From positions 186,001 to 250,000 of the forward strand of contig CAWISL010000010.1 in assembly GCA_963838795.1 (NCBI GenBank): DNA of 64,000 nt, written 5' to 3'. The stretch comes from JAIBJN01 sp963838795. Lineage in GTDB: Bacteria; Actinomycetota; Thermoleophilia; Gaiellales; Gaiellaceae. Below the pieces are notes generated by a model, which saw only the letters and a program-made list of their open reading frames with translations, searched no databases and was not told where the DNA came from. Made by a program: the position numbers and the translations under genes. Numbering within the stretch: position 1 is the stretch's first letter; each line of letters starts with the position of its first letter. Positions 1 through 8,231 of this stretch are shown here, one piece after another.

Positions 1-1356
1 TCGTGGTCGGCGAACAGCACCGGGATGCCAACCTCGGCGAAGTCGAACCACTGCGGTGACGTGTTCTCGGCCACGAAGTCGTGCACGACCGCGACCGCGC
101 CGGCCGCCTCGGCGGCTGCTTCCTGGTCCGCCATGGCGCAGAGCGGATCCTCGGTCGTCCCGGGCGGGTCGAAGAACGGAACCGGCGTGTAGACGACCGC
201 GATCTTCCCTGCCGTGTTACCCGGATAGTCGGCCGCGACACAGCCCTGCTCGGCCGCCATCACCACCTTGGCTCTGATCAGGTGCCTCTCCTCGAGCCAG
301 AGCGGCGTGCCTCCCGGGCCCTCGGGCGCGACGCCGCTACCGCCCTTGAAGCCGATCTCCGCCGGCGTCCGCACGTCGAAGTCCTCGTCGTTCTGGAAGA
401 TGAAGCTGCCCCGGCTGTTCTCGTAGGGCGTCATCGAGTGTGCATCGCCGTCCGCAGACGGCTCGAACGTCGTCCGCGTGAGCAGGACGGGATCCGTCAC
501 GTCGCTGATGTCGAAGGTGAGGACGCCCAGGTCCCAATAGGACACGTAGGCCTTGGTCCCGTCCTCGCTCGCCCGGGCGCTGTGCCCGAACATGGAGCCG
601 AAGCTGCCCTGGCCCCAGAACGGCCCGCGCGAGAACCCGTTCGCGCCGGCTCCCCAGTCAGCCGTCATGACCGGAAGGTTGGGGTTGGTCACGTCGACGA
701 TCATGAAGTCGCCATGACCGGACGGGTCGAACCATTCGCTGAACGGATGCGCCAGAAGGGCATAGACACGGTCGCCCCGCTGGAAGAGGTCGAGCTCGTG
801 GACGCCGCCCTGACCCGTGGCGACGCCGAACTCCGTCAGGAAGACTGGCGCGCTCGGATTCGTCACGTTCCAGAGCTGAAGCCCGAACTCCTGCGAGTCG
901 AGGGCCGGGTCTTCGCCACAGCGCTGAATCCCGACACCCATCAGGTCTCCGCTGAAGAACGGAGTCGAGACCCGGCGGACGACCATGTCCTCGGCGCTCG
1001 TGCCTTCTCGGGCCGCGAGCGTTCCGATGAGCTGTGGATCTCTGAGGTTGCTGACGTCGAGGATCTTGACGCCGCGGCCGTTGCACGGATCTGCCCAGGT
1101 CCCGACGTAGGCGAAGTTCCCGTGCACCCAGACGTCACCGTTCGACTCGCTCAGGCCGAGATCGTTGTGCCCGAGCACCTTGAAGTTCCTCGTTCCGGAA
1201 CCGTCAGATGACCCTTGGCCGCCCCCCTGTCCGACATGGTGGGCGCCGAGCTTCTGCTTCACCACCTCATCGCCGGCGGGCGGCACTGCAAGCGCCGCAG
1301 GCGTTACGGCGAGCAGCACGCCGCAGACCGCGGCGAGAAACCATCGCTGGAGCATG
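1..1356 (-). CDS. Secreted LVIVD-repeat protein with PA domain (3'-truncated by window edge)
   Basis: An open frame starting at the ATG at 1356 runs without a stop off the left edge (452 codons visible). Residues 1-23 are a signal peptide (MLQRWFLAAVCGVLLAVTP..., Ala-rich cleavage region). Residues of about 50-320 carry repeated beta-strand motifs of the LVIVD type, such as VKILDVSNLRDP, LQLWNVTNPSAP, FMIVDVTNPNLP and LTFDISDVTDP. This suggests an extracellular beta-propeller-like fold. From about residue 350 the sequence looks like a protease-associated (PA) domain: GKIAVVY, then AEAAGAVAVVHDF, then VGIPVLFADH. A GGGAGGGG ribosome site lies 5 nt before the ATG. The catalytic or binding role cannot be told, and the C-terminus may hold another domain. 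Confidence 0.75.
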
Positions 1357-1612
1357 GAAGCCCCTCCCTTCCTCCCCCAAGTGACAACCGCGGCTATCAA
1401 ATCTCACTGCGTTCGGGAATGCAAGCACCCGGGATGGCATGTCGGCAGGGGCTACCGGAGCAAACCTGCTCTCTCACGAGTGCAACGAGCTGAGACATGC
1501 CGATGACCTCGCTCCCGGTGGTGAGGGAGCGGTGTCACCAGCAGGGATCCGCTGAACGAGGCGACGTACGCAAAGAGGCCGACGCTGCCGCCGACTAGAC
1601 TCGCAGCTCGGG
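1357..1612. other. Divergent intergenic region (256 bp)
   Basis: This is the largest gene-free stretch in the window. It separates the secreted LVIVD protein (minus) from the lipoprotein gene (plus) and must hold both promoters. A TAGACT -10-like box at 1596-1601 lies 11 nt before the lipoprotein ATG. A GCTCCC/GGGAGC hairpin with an 8-nt loop is visible at 1511-1530. I see no convincing coding sequence. Confidence 0.5.
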
Positions 1613-2071
1613 ATGAGAACGCCTCTGGGAACGCTCGCCGCTTGCCTCGTGCTGGCCACGGTCGCCTGTGGCGGGGGCGGGGGCGACGGCGACGAGTTCG
1701 TCTCCCAGGTGAACGCGATCTGCGCGGACTACGGGCCGAAGCTGGCGTTGATCCCGCCTCCGGCGGAGGCCAAGGACGAATGGGCCGCGGTCGGGGCCGA
1801 CATGGCCGACCTGCTCGAGGCGTCCGTGAACGAGCTGCGCCTGCTGGAGCCGCCCGAGAGCCTGAACGAGGGGTTCGCCGAGTGGCTCACGCTCCGAGAC
1901 GAGCTTGCGGCTGCGATGCGAGACGTTCAGACCGCGGGCGGGCTCCATGACGATGCCGGCCTCGAGGCCGGCCTTCAGCGAGCCGACTCGACGGTCGCCG
2001 AGGCAGACTCGCTCGCGGAGGAGCTCGGCTTCGCCGAGTGCTCTCCCACCGGCATCAGGACCACTCTCTAG
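1613..2071 (+). CDS. Small lipoprotein, function unknown
   Basis: 152 residues. The N-terminus is a lipoprotein signal (MRTPLGTLAACLVLATVACGG) with a lipobox ending in Cys-19, followed by a Gly-rich linker. It should therefore be anchored in the outer leaflet of the cytoplasmic membrane. The mature part is mainly helical and acidic, with patterns such as AAVGADMADLLEASVNELRLLEPPE that resemble small four-helix actinobacterial lipoproteins. It has one further Cys near the start of the mature domain (VNAICADY) and one near the end (AECSP), which could form a disulfide. No named family is recognised. It is convergent with the downstream crotonase gene, and a large inverted repeat separates the two. 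Confidence 0.7.
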   Translation: MRTPLGTLAACLVLATVACGGGGGDGDEFVSQVNAICADYGPKLALIPPPAEAKDEWAAVGADMADLLEASVNELRLLEPPESLNEGFAEWLTLRDELAAAMRDVQTAGGLHDDAGLEAGLQRADSTVAEADSLAEELGFAECSPTGIRTTL

Positions 2072-2072
2072 T

Positions 2073-2145
2073 AGGAGGCTTTGACGAAACGCAGTCTGTG
2101 CCGCCGGGCCGCGCTGCGACGAGCGACGTTCCGCCAAAGCCTCCT
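2073..2145. repeat. Long imperfect inverted repeat between convergent genes
   Basis: Arms of 19 nt at 2073-2091 (AGGAGGCTTTGACGAAACG) and 2127-2145 pair at 17 of 19 positions around a GC-rich 35-nt centre. The right arm overlaps the stop codon of the minus-strand crotonase gene. The place suggests a bidirectional transcription stop, but neither side has a U-tract. The sequence CTAGTAGGAGG at its left edge reappears after the stop codon at 11985-11987, between another convergent pair. Confidence 0.6.
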
Positions 2146-2914
2146 AGAGGCCGCGGAAGCGCGGCTCGCGCTTCTCGAGGAACGCGGCCACCCCCTCGGC
2201 GAAGTCCTCGGTGCGGGTGGCCGCAACCTGGAGCTGGGCCTCGAGCTCGAGCTGCTCGTCGAGTCGGGAGGACGGCGCGCGCTCGAAGAGGCGCTTCGTC
2301 ATGGCGATCGCCCGCGTCGGGAGCGCGGCGAGCGCAGCGGCGCGCTCCCGGGCCCGCGGCAGCACCTCGTCGGCCGGGGCGACCTCGGATACGAGCCCCC
2401 AGGCCAGCGCCTCCTCGGCGCCGATCTTGCGACCGGAGCACATCCATTCGAACGCCCGGCCGTAGCCGAGCAGCCGGGGAACGAGCCAGGAGGCGCCGGT
2501 GTCCGGCACCAGGCCGACGTTGACGAAGGCCGGGACGAACGCGGCCGAGTCGGCCGCGAGCCGCAGGTCGCAGGCACAGGCCAGGGAAAGGCCTGCTCCC
2601 GCAGCTGCGCCGTTGACGGCCGCGACCACCGGCTTCTCGAGGCCGCGCAGCCCGAGGACGTGGCGGTTCCAGCGTGCGCGCAGAAGCGCGCCGACGTCAC
2701 GCTCGCCCTCGCCCAGCTCGGCGAGGTCCTGCCCGACGCAGAAGCCGCGGCCCGACCCGGTCAGGACGACCGCGCGCACCTCATGGTCGGCTGCCTCCTT
2801 CAGCGCCCCGGCAAAAGCCGCGTGCATCGCCGCGTCGAACGCGTTCAGCTTCTCCGGCCGGTTCAGCGCGATCGTCAGCACCGCGCCCTCGCGTCTCGAC
2901 TCGACCTCGGCCAT
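2144..2914 (-). CDS. Enoyl-CoA hydratase/isomerase family protein, PaaG-like
   Basis: 256 residues, the usual length of a crotonase. The oxyanion-hole motifs are present: GFCVGQDLAEL near residue 65 and NGAAAGAGLSLACACD near residue 105. At the site that usually holds the second catalytic Glu the sequence reads GLVPDTGASW, with Asp. This is typical of the PaaG-type (epoxyphenylacetyl-CoA isomerase) branch and argues against a simple hydratase. The ATG at 2914 follows a GAGAGG ribosome site. It stands alone, divergent from the HtrA-like protease gene. It acts on a CoA thioester in the cytoplasm, but the exact substrate is unknown. Confidence 0.8.
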   Translation of the reverse strand: MAEVESRREGAVLTIALNRPEKLNAFDAAMHAAFAGALKEAADHEVRAVVLTGSGRGFCVGQDLAELGEGERDVGALLRARWNRHVLGLRGLEKPVVAAVNGAAAGAGLSLACACDLRLAADSAAFVPAFVNVGLVPDTGASWLVPRLLGYGRAFEWMCSGRKIGAEEALAWGLVSEVAPADEVLPRARERAAALAALPTRAIAMTKRLFERAPSSRLDEQLELEAQLQVAATRTEDFAEGVAAFLEKREPRFRGL

Positions 2915-2945
2915 CCCGCCTCTCGGTAGACCTGCCTGCGTCCGG

Positions 2946-2951
2946 TAGCTT
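2946..2951 (+). promoter_or_regulatory. -10 box of the HtrA-like gene (leaderless)
   Basis: TAGCTT ends 6 nt before the ATG at 2958, and no Shine-Dalgarno sequence is visible. Transcription would start at or next to the start codon. Confidence 0.5.
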
Positions 2952-2957
2952 GACCGG

Positions 2958-3938
2958 ATGGTCGATCTTACGTTCATTTCCTCCGGTGAAGTGGGCGAGG
3001 AGGAGGCCCTCGACGCGTACTCCCGCGCGGTGGTCACGATCGCCGAGCTCCTCTCCCCCTCGGTCGCGAACCTGCGGGTCTCGCGACGGGTTCGCGGCGG
3101 CCGGAGGGCCGTCGGCGGCGGAAGCGGAGTCGTCATCACGCCCGACGGCTTCATGCTCACGTCCGCCCACGTCGTCGCCGGAAGCGACGGCAAGGTAGAG
3201 GCGTCCTTCGTGGACGGTCGCGAGGTGGTCGCCGAGGTCGTCGGCGCGGATCCGCTCTCCGATCTCGCCGTTCTGCGCTCGGAGACGGCCGACCTCTCGC
3301 CGGCCGTGCTCGGGGACGCCGAGCAGCTCCGCGTGGGCCAGCTCGTGGTCGCCATCGGCAACCCCAACGGCTTCGCGGGCTCGGTGACCGCCGGCGTCGT
3401 CTCGGCCCTCGGCCGGTCGCTCCCGGTGCGCTCGAGGACCGCGGGGCGGATCGTCGAGAACGTCATCCAGACTGACGCCGCCCTCAATCCCGGCAACTCC
3501 GGAGGAGCGCTGGCGGACGGCCGCGGCTGTGTCGTCGGGATCAACACGGCCGTCGCGGGCGTCGGCCTCGGCCTGGCGGTCCCGATCAACGAGACCACTC
3601 GGAGGATCATCGGCGCCCTCATGCGCGAGGGCCGCTTCACGCGGGCCTACCTCGGCATCGCCGGCGGCTCGCGACCGCTCCCGCCTCGCCTGGCTCGCGA
3701 GCTCGGCCGCAGCGCCGGCGTCGAGGTGGTCGAGGTCGTGCAGGGCAGCCCGGCTGCCAAGGCGGGCCTGAGGCCCGAGGATCTGATCGTCGCCGTCGCC
3801 GGCACGGCGGTCGAGGGGGCCGACGACCTGCAACGTCTTATGGCGGGCGAGCTGATCGGCAAGCGGGTCACCGCCGAGATCGTGCGCGAGGGCAAGCAGC
3901 TCGACATCGAGCTCGTCCCTGTCGAGCTCGAGGTCTAG
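2958..3938 (+). CDS. Trypsin-like serine protease with PDZ domain (HtrA/DegP family)
   Basis: 326 residues. The protease domain covers about residues 35-215. Its catalytic triad is visible as His-71 (TSAHVV), Asp-102 (SDLAVL) and Ser-181 (PGNSGG). A PDZ domain covers about residues 225-320 (AGVEVVEVVQGSPAAKAGLRPEDLIVAV). Unlike DegP or typical actinobacterial HtrA proteins it has no signal peptide or membrane anchor, so it is probably cytoplasmic. It belongs to the short S1C group found in many Actinobacteria. It may act in protein quality control, but substrates are unknown. A -10 box 6 nt before the ATG suggests leaderless translation. Confidence 0.88.
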   Translation: MVDLTFISSGEVGEEEALDAYSRAVVTIAELLSPSVANLRVSRRVRGGRRAVGGGSGVVITPDGFMLTSAHVVAGSDGKVEASFVDGREVVAEVVGADPLSDLAVLRSETADLSPAVLGDAEQLRVGQLVVAIGNPNGFAGSVTAGVVSALGRSLPVRSRTAGRIVENVIQTDAALNPGNSGGALADGRGCVVGINTAVAGVGLGLAVPINETTRRIIGALMREGRFTRAYLGIAGGSRPLPPRLARELGRSAGVEVVEVVQGSPAAKAGLRPEDLIVAVAGTAVEGADDLQRLMAGELIGKRVTAEIVREGKQLDIELVPVELEV

Positions 3939-3962
3939 CCCCCAAGCAGTCATCATCCCGGC

Positions 3963-5132
3963 GTGAGCACCGCGCACGACTGGAGCCTGCTCCGCCCCCC
4001 ACAGCTGCGCACGCTCGACGAGGACGGCGAACGCCACGCGAGCTGGCTGGAGCTCTTCTTCGACGTCGTCTTCGTCGTTGCCATCGCCCAGCTCGCGGAC
4101 GAGCTCGTGGTCGACCACTCGCTTCGGGGCTTCGCGATCTTCGTGGCGCTCTTCCTGCCGGTCTTCATCGCCTGGCAGGGGTTCACGATCTACGCCGACC
4201 GCTTCGACACCGACGACGTCGTCTTCCGACTCGCCATCTTCGCGGCGATGCTCGCGATCGCGGCGCTCGCGGTGCAGATCCCGGACGTCGCTCACGACGA
4301 GAGCACGGGGTTCGTCGTCGCCTATGTCGTCCTCAGATCGCTGATGATCGGGCTCTATGCGCGCTCGTATCGCCACGTTCCCCGGGCGAGGCCGCTGATC
4401 GTGCGATACGCGTCCGGATACTCGCTCGGCGTCGCGCTCTGGCTCGTGTCCCTTGCCTTCCCGGCGCCGGCGCGCTACGTCCTCTGGGGCGTCGCACTCG
4501 CGTGGGAGTACAGCCTGCCGGTCCGCTTCCGCCGCTTTCACTCGGCCATCCCCGTGAGCACGAGCCACGTTCCCGAGCGGTTCGGGCTCTTCACCATCAT
4601 CGTCTTCGGGGAGACGATCGTTGCGGTCGCGCTCGGAACCGACCTGAGCGACTGGGCGTTGGAAGCTTCGCTCGCGGGCGCGCTCGGCTTCGTCGTCTCC
4701 GCGCTCCTCTGGTGGGTGTACTTCGGGACCGGCGCCGGGCTGGTGACGCTTCCCACGGCCCGCGCGATCCTCGTTTTCACCCACGCACATATCCCGGTGC
4801 TCGCCGCGCTGACCGCCGTGAGCGCCGGCGTCGCGCTCGCGATCGACCAGGCGCCACACGACCATCTCGACGCGGGCACGCGCTGGGCGCTCTGCGGCGG
4901 CGCCGCCGTCTACCTCCTTTGCCTGACAGTGGCGCAACGCGCGCTCGTGAGAGGGGTCTCGCGGCGGAAGGTGATCGCCCGCGCGGTAACCGTGGCGGCG
5001 CTCGCGCTGCTCGCCGTCGTCGGCACCGACCTCCAGCCGTGGGTCTTCGTCGCCGCAGCCGCCGCCGTGCTCTTGGCGCTCGTCACCTTCGAGATGTGGG
5101 CCTACCGGCAGGCCCAGCTCGCGGCCGGCTAG
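3963..5132 (+). CDS. Low temperature requirement protein A (LtrA) family membrane protein
   Basis: 389 residues starting at GTG, with about ten to twelve hydrophobic segments. It shows the LtrA signature blocks: RHASWLELFFDVVFVVAIAQ near residue 25, YADRFDTDDVVFR near residue 80, and ERFGLFTIIVFGETI near residue 205. LtrA was named from a Listeria cold-growth mutant, and its biochemical role is not established. A CATCAT -10-like box sits 6 nt before the GTG. Its stop codon shares the tetranucleotide CTAG with the stop of the opposing gene, which is its own paralogue. Confidence 0.85.
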   Translation: MSTAHDWSLLRPPQLRTLDEDGERHASWLELFFDVVFVVAIAQLADELVVDHSLRGFAIFVALFLPVFIAWQGFTIYADRFDTDDVVFRLAIFAAMLAIAALAVQIPDVAHDESTGFVVAYVVLRSLMIGLYARSYRHVPRARPLIVRYASGYSLGVALWLVSLAFPAPARYVLWGVALAWEYSLPVRFRRFHSAIPVSTSHVPERFGLFTIIVFGETIVAVALGTDLSDWALEASLAGALGFVVSALLWWVYFGTGAGLVTLPTARAILVFTHAHIPVLAALTAVSAGVALAIDQAPHDHLDAGTRWALCGGAAVYLLCLTVAQRALVRGVSRRKVIARAVTVAALALLAVVGTDLQPWVFVAAAAAVLLALVTFEMWAYRQAQLAAG

Positions 5133-6313
5133 CCGATTTCGATCCCGCCCTCCTCGTGGCGGTGCGACTCGTGCGTCGCGAGCTCGAGCACGATCTGGGC
5201 GGCAAGGGCCGCAGCGAGGATCGCTAGGAAGGGGACGATGCCGAGCTCGGGGCCGAGAGCGCCGAGGCCGAGGGCGAGCGCCGCCGTCCCGAGGCGCAGC
5301 CAGAGATCGACGTCGTGGCGGGAACGGCTCGTGACGAAATGTATGACCGCGACGGAGCCCATGAAGAGCGCCACCCCTACCCCGATGATCCAGGAGACCT
5401 CATCCGTCAGTCCCGTCTCCTCGGTTGCCTTGATCGCGAGCTTGATGCCGGCCCCGAGCGCGGCGAGCCCGATGAGCAGCGGCAGGTGCGCGTAGAGGTA
5501 CGTCTGGGCGGCCGTGATCGACCGCGTGACGATCGAGGAGTCGACGTAGTCGAAATAGATCCACCAGAGCGCGCCCGCGATCGCGAAGCCGAGCGCTGCG
5601 GTCGCGGCCGACTCGACGCCCCAGCTCACCGTCGTCGTGCCGAGGACGACGGCGAGGATGCTCTCGCCGAAGACGATGATCGTGAAGAGGCCGGAGCGCT
5701 CCCGGGTGTGGGAGGAGTGGATCGGCACCTGCCGGATCCGCTCCTGGCTCGCGAGCGGCGTGCCGAGGTCGATGAGGAGGGCAAGCGCCCAGATCCAGTA
5801 GCGGTACGGCGGCTCGACGGCGACCGAGACGAGGAAGAGCGCGATGCTCGCGGAGAACGCCGGGATATAGACATCGAGGAGCGGGCGCGCCGCCGGCAGG
5901 TGCCACCAGGCCCGAGCGTTGAGGACGACGACGATCGCCCGCACGCCCGCGTAGGCGAGCGCGAAGGTCGCGGTCTCGCCGTGGAAGGCGTCCGGAATCA
6001 CGGACGCGAGGATGGCCACGGCGAACATGCCCGCGAGCATGAGCACGCGGTGGGAAGGGTCGTCCGTGTCGAAGCGGTCGGCGTAGAACGTGTACCCGAC
6101 CCAGGCCCACCACACCGCGACGAAGAGGCCGGCGAAGATCAGGAAGCCGCGGAGGCTCGGATCCTCGGCGAGCCCGTCCGCGAGCTGGGCGATCGCGACG
6201 ACGAAGACGAGGTCGAAGAAGAGCTCGAGCCACGTGGCGTGCCGCTCGTCCCCGTCGTCGTCGTCGACCGTGCGGAGCCGAGGGGGGTCGTGCCAGCGCG
6301 ACGCCGTCGCCAT
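5129..6313 (-). CDS. LtrA family membrane protein (second, convergent paralogue)
   Basis: 394 residues with the same signature blocks as the facing gene: RHATWLELFFDLVFVVAIAQ, YADRFDTDDPSHR and ERSGLFTIIVFGESI. It is a clear paralogue arranged tail to tail, with the two stop codons overlapping in CTAG (5129-5132). The ATG at 6313 is 16 nt after the stop of the upstream crotonase gene, so it may be the last gene of that operon. It is an integral membrane protein of unknown function. A tail-to-tail pair can arise by inverted duplication, although the two sequences have diverged a lot. Confidence 0.85.
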   Translation of the reverse strand: MATASRWHDPPRLRTVDDDDGDERHATWLELFFDLVFVVAIAQLADGLAEDPSLRGFLIFAGLFVAVWWAWVGYTFYADRFDTDDPSHRVLMLAGMFAVAILASVIPDAFHGETATFALAYAGVRAIVVVLNARAWWHLPAARPLLDVYIPAFSASIALFLVSVAVEPPYRYWIWALALLIDLGTPLASQERIRQVPIHSSHTRERSGLFTIIVFGESILAVVLGTTTVSWGVESAATAALGFAIAGALWWIYFDYVDSSIVTRSITAAQTYLYAHLPLLIGLAALGAGIKLAIKATEETGLTDEVSWIIGVGVALFMGSVAVIHFVTSRSRHDVDLWLRLGTAALALGLGALGPELGIVPFLAILAAALAAQIVLELATHESHRHEEGGIEIG

Positions 6314-6329
6314 GTGAGCGCGAACGCGT

Positions 6330-7097
6330 CTAGCGGCCGCCGAATTCCGGCTTGCGCTTCTCGGTGAACGCGGTCAGGCCCTCGTGGGCGTCTTCGGACG
6401 CGAAGGCGAGGTAGAGCGCCTTGCGCTCGTAGTCGAGACCGGTCTCCAGCGGTGACTCGAACGCCCGGTTGACCGACTCCTTGGCCAGGCGCTGGGCAAT
6501 CGGCCCCTTCTCGGCGATCGCGCGGGCGACGCGCTTCGCCTCCTCGAGCCACGCCTCCTTCGCCACGACGCGCGCCACGAGCCCCGCCCTCTCGGCCTCC
6601 TCCGCGGCGAGGAAGCGCCCGGAGAGGATGACGTCCATCGCCTTCGCCTTGCCGACGGCGCGGGTGAGACGTTGCGTGCCCCCGGCGCCGGGGATGATCC
6701 CGAGGCCGGTCTCCGGCTGGCCGAACTGCGCCGTCTCCGAGGCGACGATCAGGTCGCAGGCCATCGCCAGCTCGTTGCCGCCACCGAGGCAGAAGCCCGA
6801 GACGGCCGCCACCACGGGAGTGCGGACGCGGCGGATCGCGTCCCACCGGTCGATGCGCCGCGCCTCGTACATCTCCATGGCGCTCGCTTCGGCCATCTGA
6901 CCGATGTCCGCCCCCGCGGCGAAGGCGCGCTCGGAGCCGCCGAGGACGATGCAGCGGACCTCCTCGTCGTCGTCCAGCGCGCCGAGGGCCTCCACGAGCT
7001 CGCCCATGAGCTCGTCGTTGAGCGCGTTCAACGCGTCCGGGCGATTCAGCAGGACGACCGCGATCGGCACTTCCCGCTCGACGAGGACGAGGCTCAC
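6330..7097 (-). CDS. Enoyl-CoA hydratase (crotonase family)
   Basis: 255 residues from a GTG at 7097 that overlaps the upstream stop codon (GTGA). Both catalytic glutamates of genuine hydratases are present: GGGNELAMACD and GQPETGLGIIPGAGGTQRL. The oxyanion motif AFAAGADIGQM is also present. It should add water to trans-2-enoyl-CoA in fatty-acid or branched/aromatic acid breakdown. It is translationally coupled to a second crotonase and an EthD-like gene, which points to a common catabolic pathway. Confidence 0.87.
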   Translation of the reverse strand: MSLVLVEREVPIAVVLLNRPDALNALNDELMGELVEALGALDDDEEVRCIVLGGSERAFAAGADIGQMAEASAMEMYEARRIDRWDAIRRVRTPVVAAVSGFCLGGGNELAMACDLIVASETAQFGQPETGLGIIPGAGGTQRLTRAVGKAKAMDVILSGRFLAAEEAERAGLVARVVAKEAWLEEAKRVARAIAEKGPIAQRLAKESVNRAFESPLETGLDYERKALYLAFASEDAHEGLTAFTEKRKPEFGGR

Positions 7098-7906
7098 TCT
7101 CCGCGCTCCAGGAACCTCTCGACGGCCGCCCTGGGCTCTTCGGTCGCCATCGAGAGCGCCAGCCAGTCGCGGGCGTGATTGACCGTCCCGTGCCAGGCAA
7201 GGTCGCGCCAGAAGTTCAGCTGCTGTTTCGTGTAGCGCACCGTCTGGGGGAGCTTGGCGGCGAGCTTCTCGACCAGCTCGTCCACCACGCCGTCGAGCTC
7301 GGAGGCGGGAACGGCACGGTTGACCAGACCCCATTCCGCCGCCTTCGCCGCCGGGATCTCCTCGCAGAGGAAGATGATCTCCCGGGCACGGCGCTCGCCG
7401 ACCATGATCGGCAGCCACTGGGTGGCGCCGCCGGCCGGGACGGAGCCATGCTGGGGGCCGACGTGGCGGATGTACGTGTCGTCTGCGATCACGGAGAGGT
7501 CGCAGGCCATCTGCAGCTCGTTCCCTCCGCCAACGCAGACGCCGTTGACGCGCGCGAGCGTCGGCTTCCCGATCTCCCGGAGCCTGTCGTGGGCGTCCTT
7601 GAAGGCGCCGAACCACTTCCAGTACTCATCGGGCTTGCCGAGATAGTCGCGGCTCCATGCCTTCAGGTCGGCGCCGACGCAGAAGGCCCGCCCCGCGCCC
7701 GTGACGACGACCACGCGGACGTCGTCGTCCCAGGAGGCGTCCTCGGCCGCGCGCGCGATCTCCCGCAGCATGCGGAAGTCGAAGGCGTTCAGGACCTCGG
7801 GCCGGTTGAGCGTGATCGTCGCCCGCGGCGGCGCCTTCTCGTACACGATCGCCTCGAAGCCGAGCTCACCGGGGTCGCGCGGCGACGGGTACGACGGCTC
7901 GCTCAT
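7094..7906 (-). CDS. Enoyl-CoA hydratase/isomerase family protein, divergent type
   Basis: 270 residues. The start ATG at 7906 overlaps the upstream stop codon (ATGA). The crotonase motifs AFCVGADLKAW and GGGNELQMACD hold one catalytic Glu. The second catalytic region reads VGPQHGSVPAGGATQWLP and lacks the usual PE pair. This GP-HGS-GGAT pattern recalls the ring-hydrolase/dienoyl-CoA hydratase side of the superfamily (6-oxocyclohex-1-ene-1-carbonyl-CoA hydrolase-like). I assign that only as a resemblance. The context (EthD-like protein, second hydratase) supports CoA-ester catabolism. Confidence 0.75.
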   Translation of the reverse strand: MSEPSYPSPRDPGELGFEAIVYEKAPPRATITLNRPEVLNAFDFRMLREIARAAEDASWDDDVRVVVVTGAGRAFCVGADLKAWSRDYLGKPDEYWKWFGAFKDAHDRLREIGKPTLARVNGVCVGGGNELQMACDLSVIADDTYIRHVGPQHGSVPAGGATQWLPIMVGERRAREIIFLCEEIPAAKAAEWGLVNRAVPASELDGVVDELVEKLAAKLPQTVRYTKQQLNFWRDLAWHGTVNHARDWLALSMATEEPRAAVERFLERGE

Positions 7907-8181
7907 TCGACCGTTGCGAAGTGAACCTGGAAGGGGACTCCCAGCCCCATGGCGTCCTTCCCGGTCGCCAGGAACTCCTCCGTCCGCGCGGCCGCCTTGA
8001 AGGCGTCCAGGTCCGGAAACTCCCACTCGGCGTAGTAGAGATACGCCGGCTCTCCCATCGGCGCGCCGAAGACCTTGCCATGCCGGAACGTCCCGCCGGG
8101 GACGGCCCGGCAGAGCCCGGCGTGGCGCTCGTAGCGCTCCGGGTCCGGCTCCTCCTCGTAGACGACGAACACCCTGACCAA
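7903..8181 (-). CDS. EthD-like/NIPSNAP-like dimeric alpha-beta barrel protein
   Basis: 92 residues. The TTG at 8181 is chosen because GAGGAAGG precedes it by 7-8 nt and because no ATG gives the whole fold. The pattern VRVFVVYEEEPDPERY, then FGAPMGEPAYLYYAEWEFPDLDAFKAA, fits the EthD family (small proteins first found with ethyl tert-butyl ether degradation). Members often assist or perform cofactor-free chemistry in ring or ether breakdown. Its stop overlaps the ATG of the next crotonase (ATGA), so the two are translationally coupled. Confidence 0.7.
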   Translation of the reverse strand: MVRVFVVYEEEPDPERYERHAGLCRAVPGGTFRHGKVFGAPMGEPAYLYYAEWEFPDLDAFKAAARTEEFLATGKDAMGLGVPFQVHFATVE

Positions 8182-8231
8182 CGGTCCCCCTTCCTCTGGA
8201 GTTGTCGCGGGAAGGATTCCCGATCCGGGCG

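Noticed and set aside
81..1211. Long plus-strand open frame (376 codons)
   Set aside because: It lies antisense to the secreted LVIVD gene, its product is Arg/Ala/Val-rich with no domain, and the minus strand has a coherent signal peptide and repeats. Such shadow frames are common in this GC-rich sequence.
2781..4937. Minus-strand open frame of 718 codons opposite the protease and LtrA genes
   Set aside because: Composition is a reverse-strand shadow (Asp/Arg/Glu-rich, no hydrophobic core), while the plus strand encodes two clear protein families.
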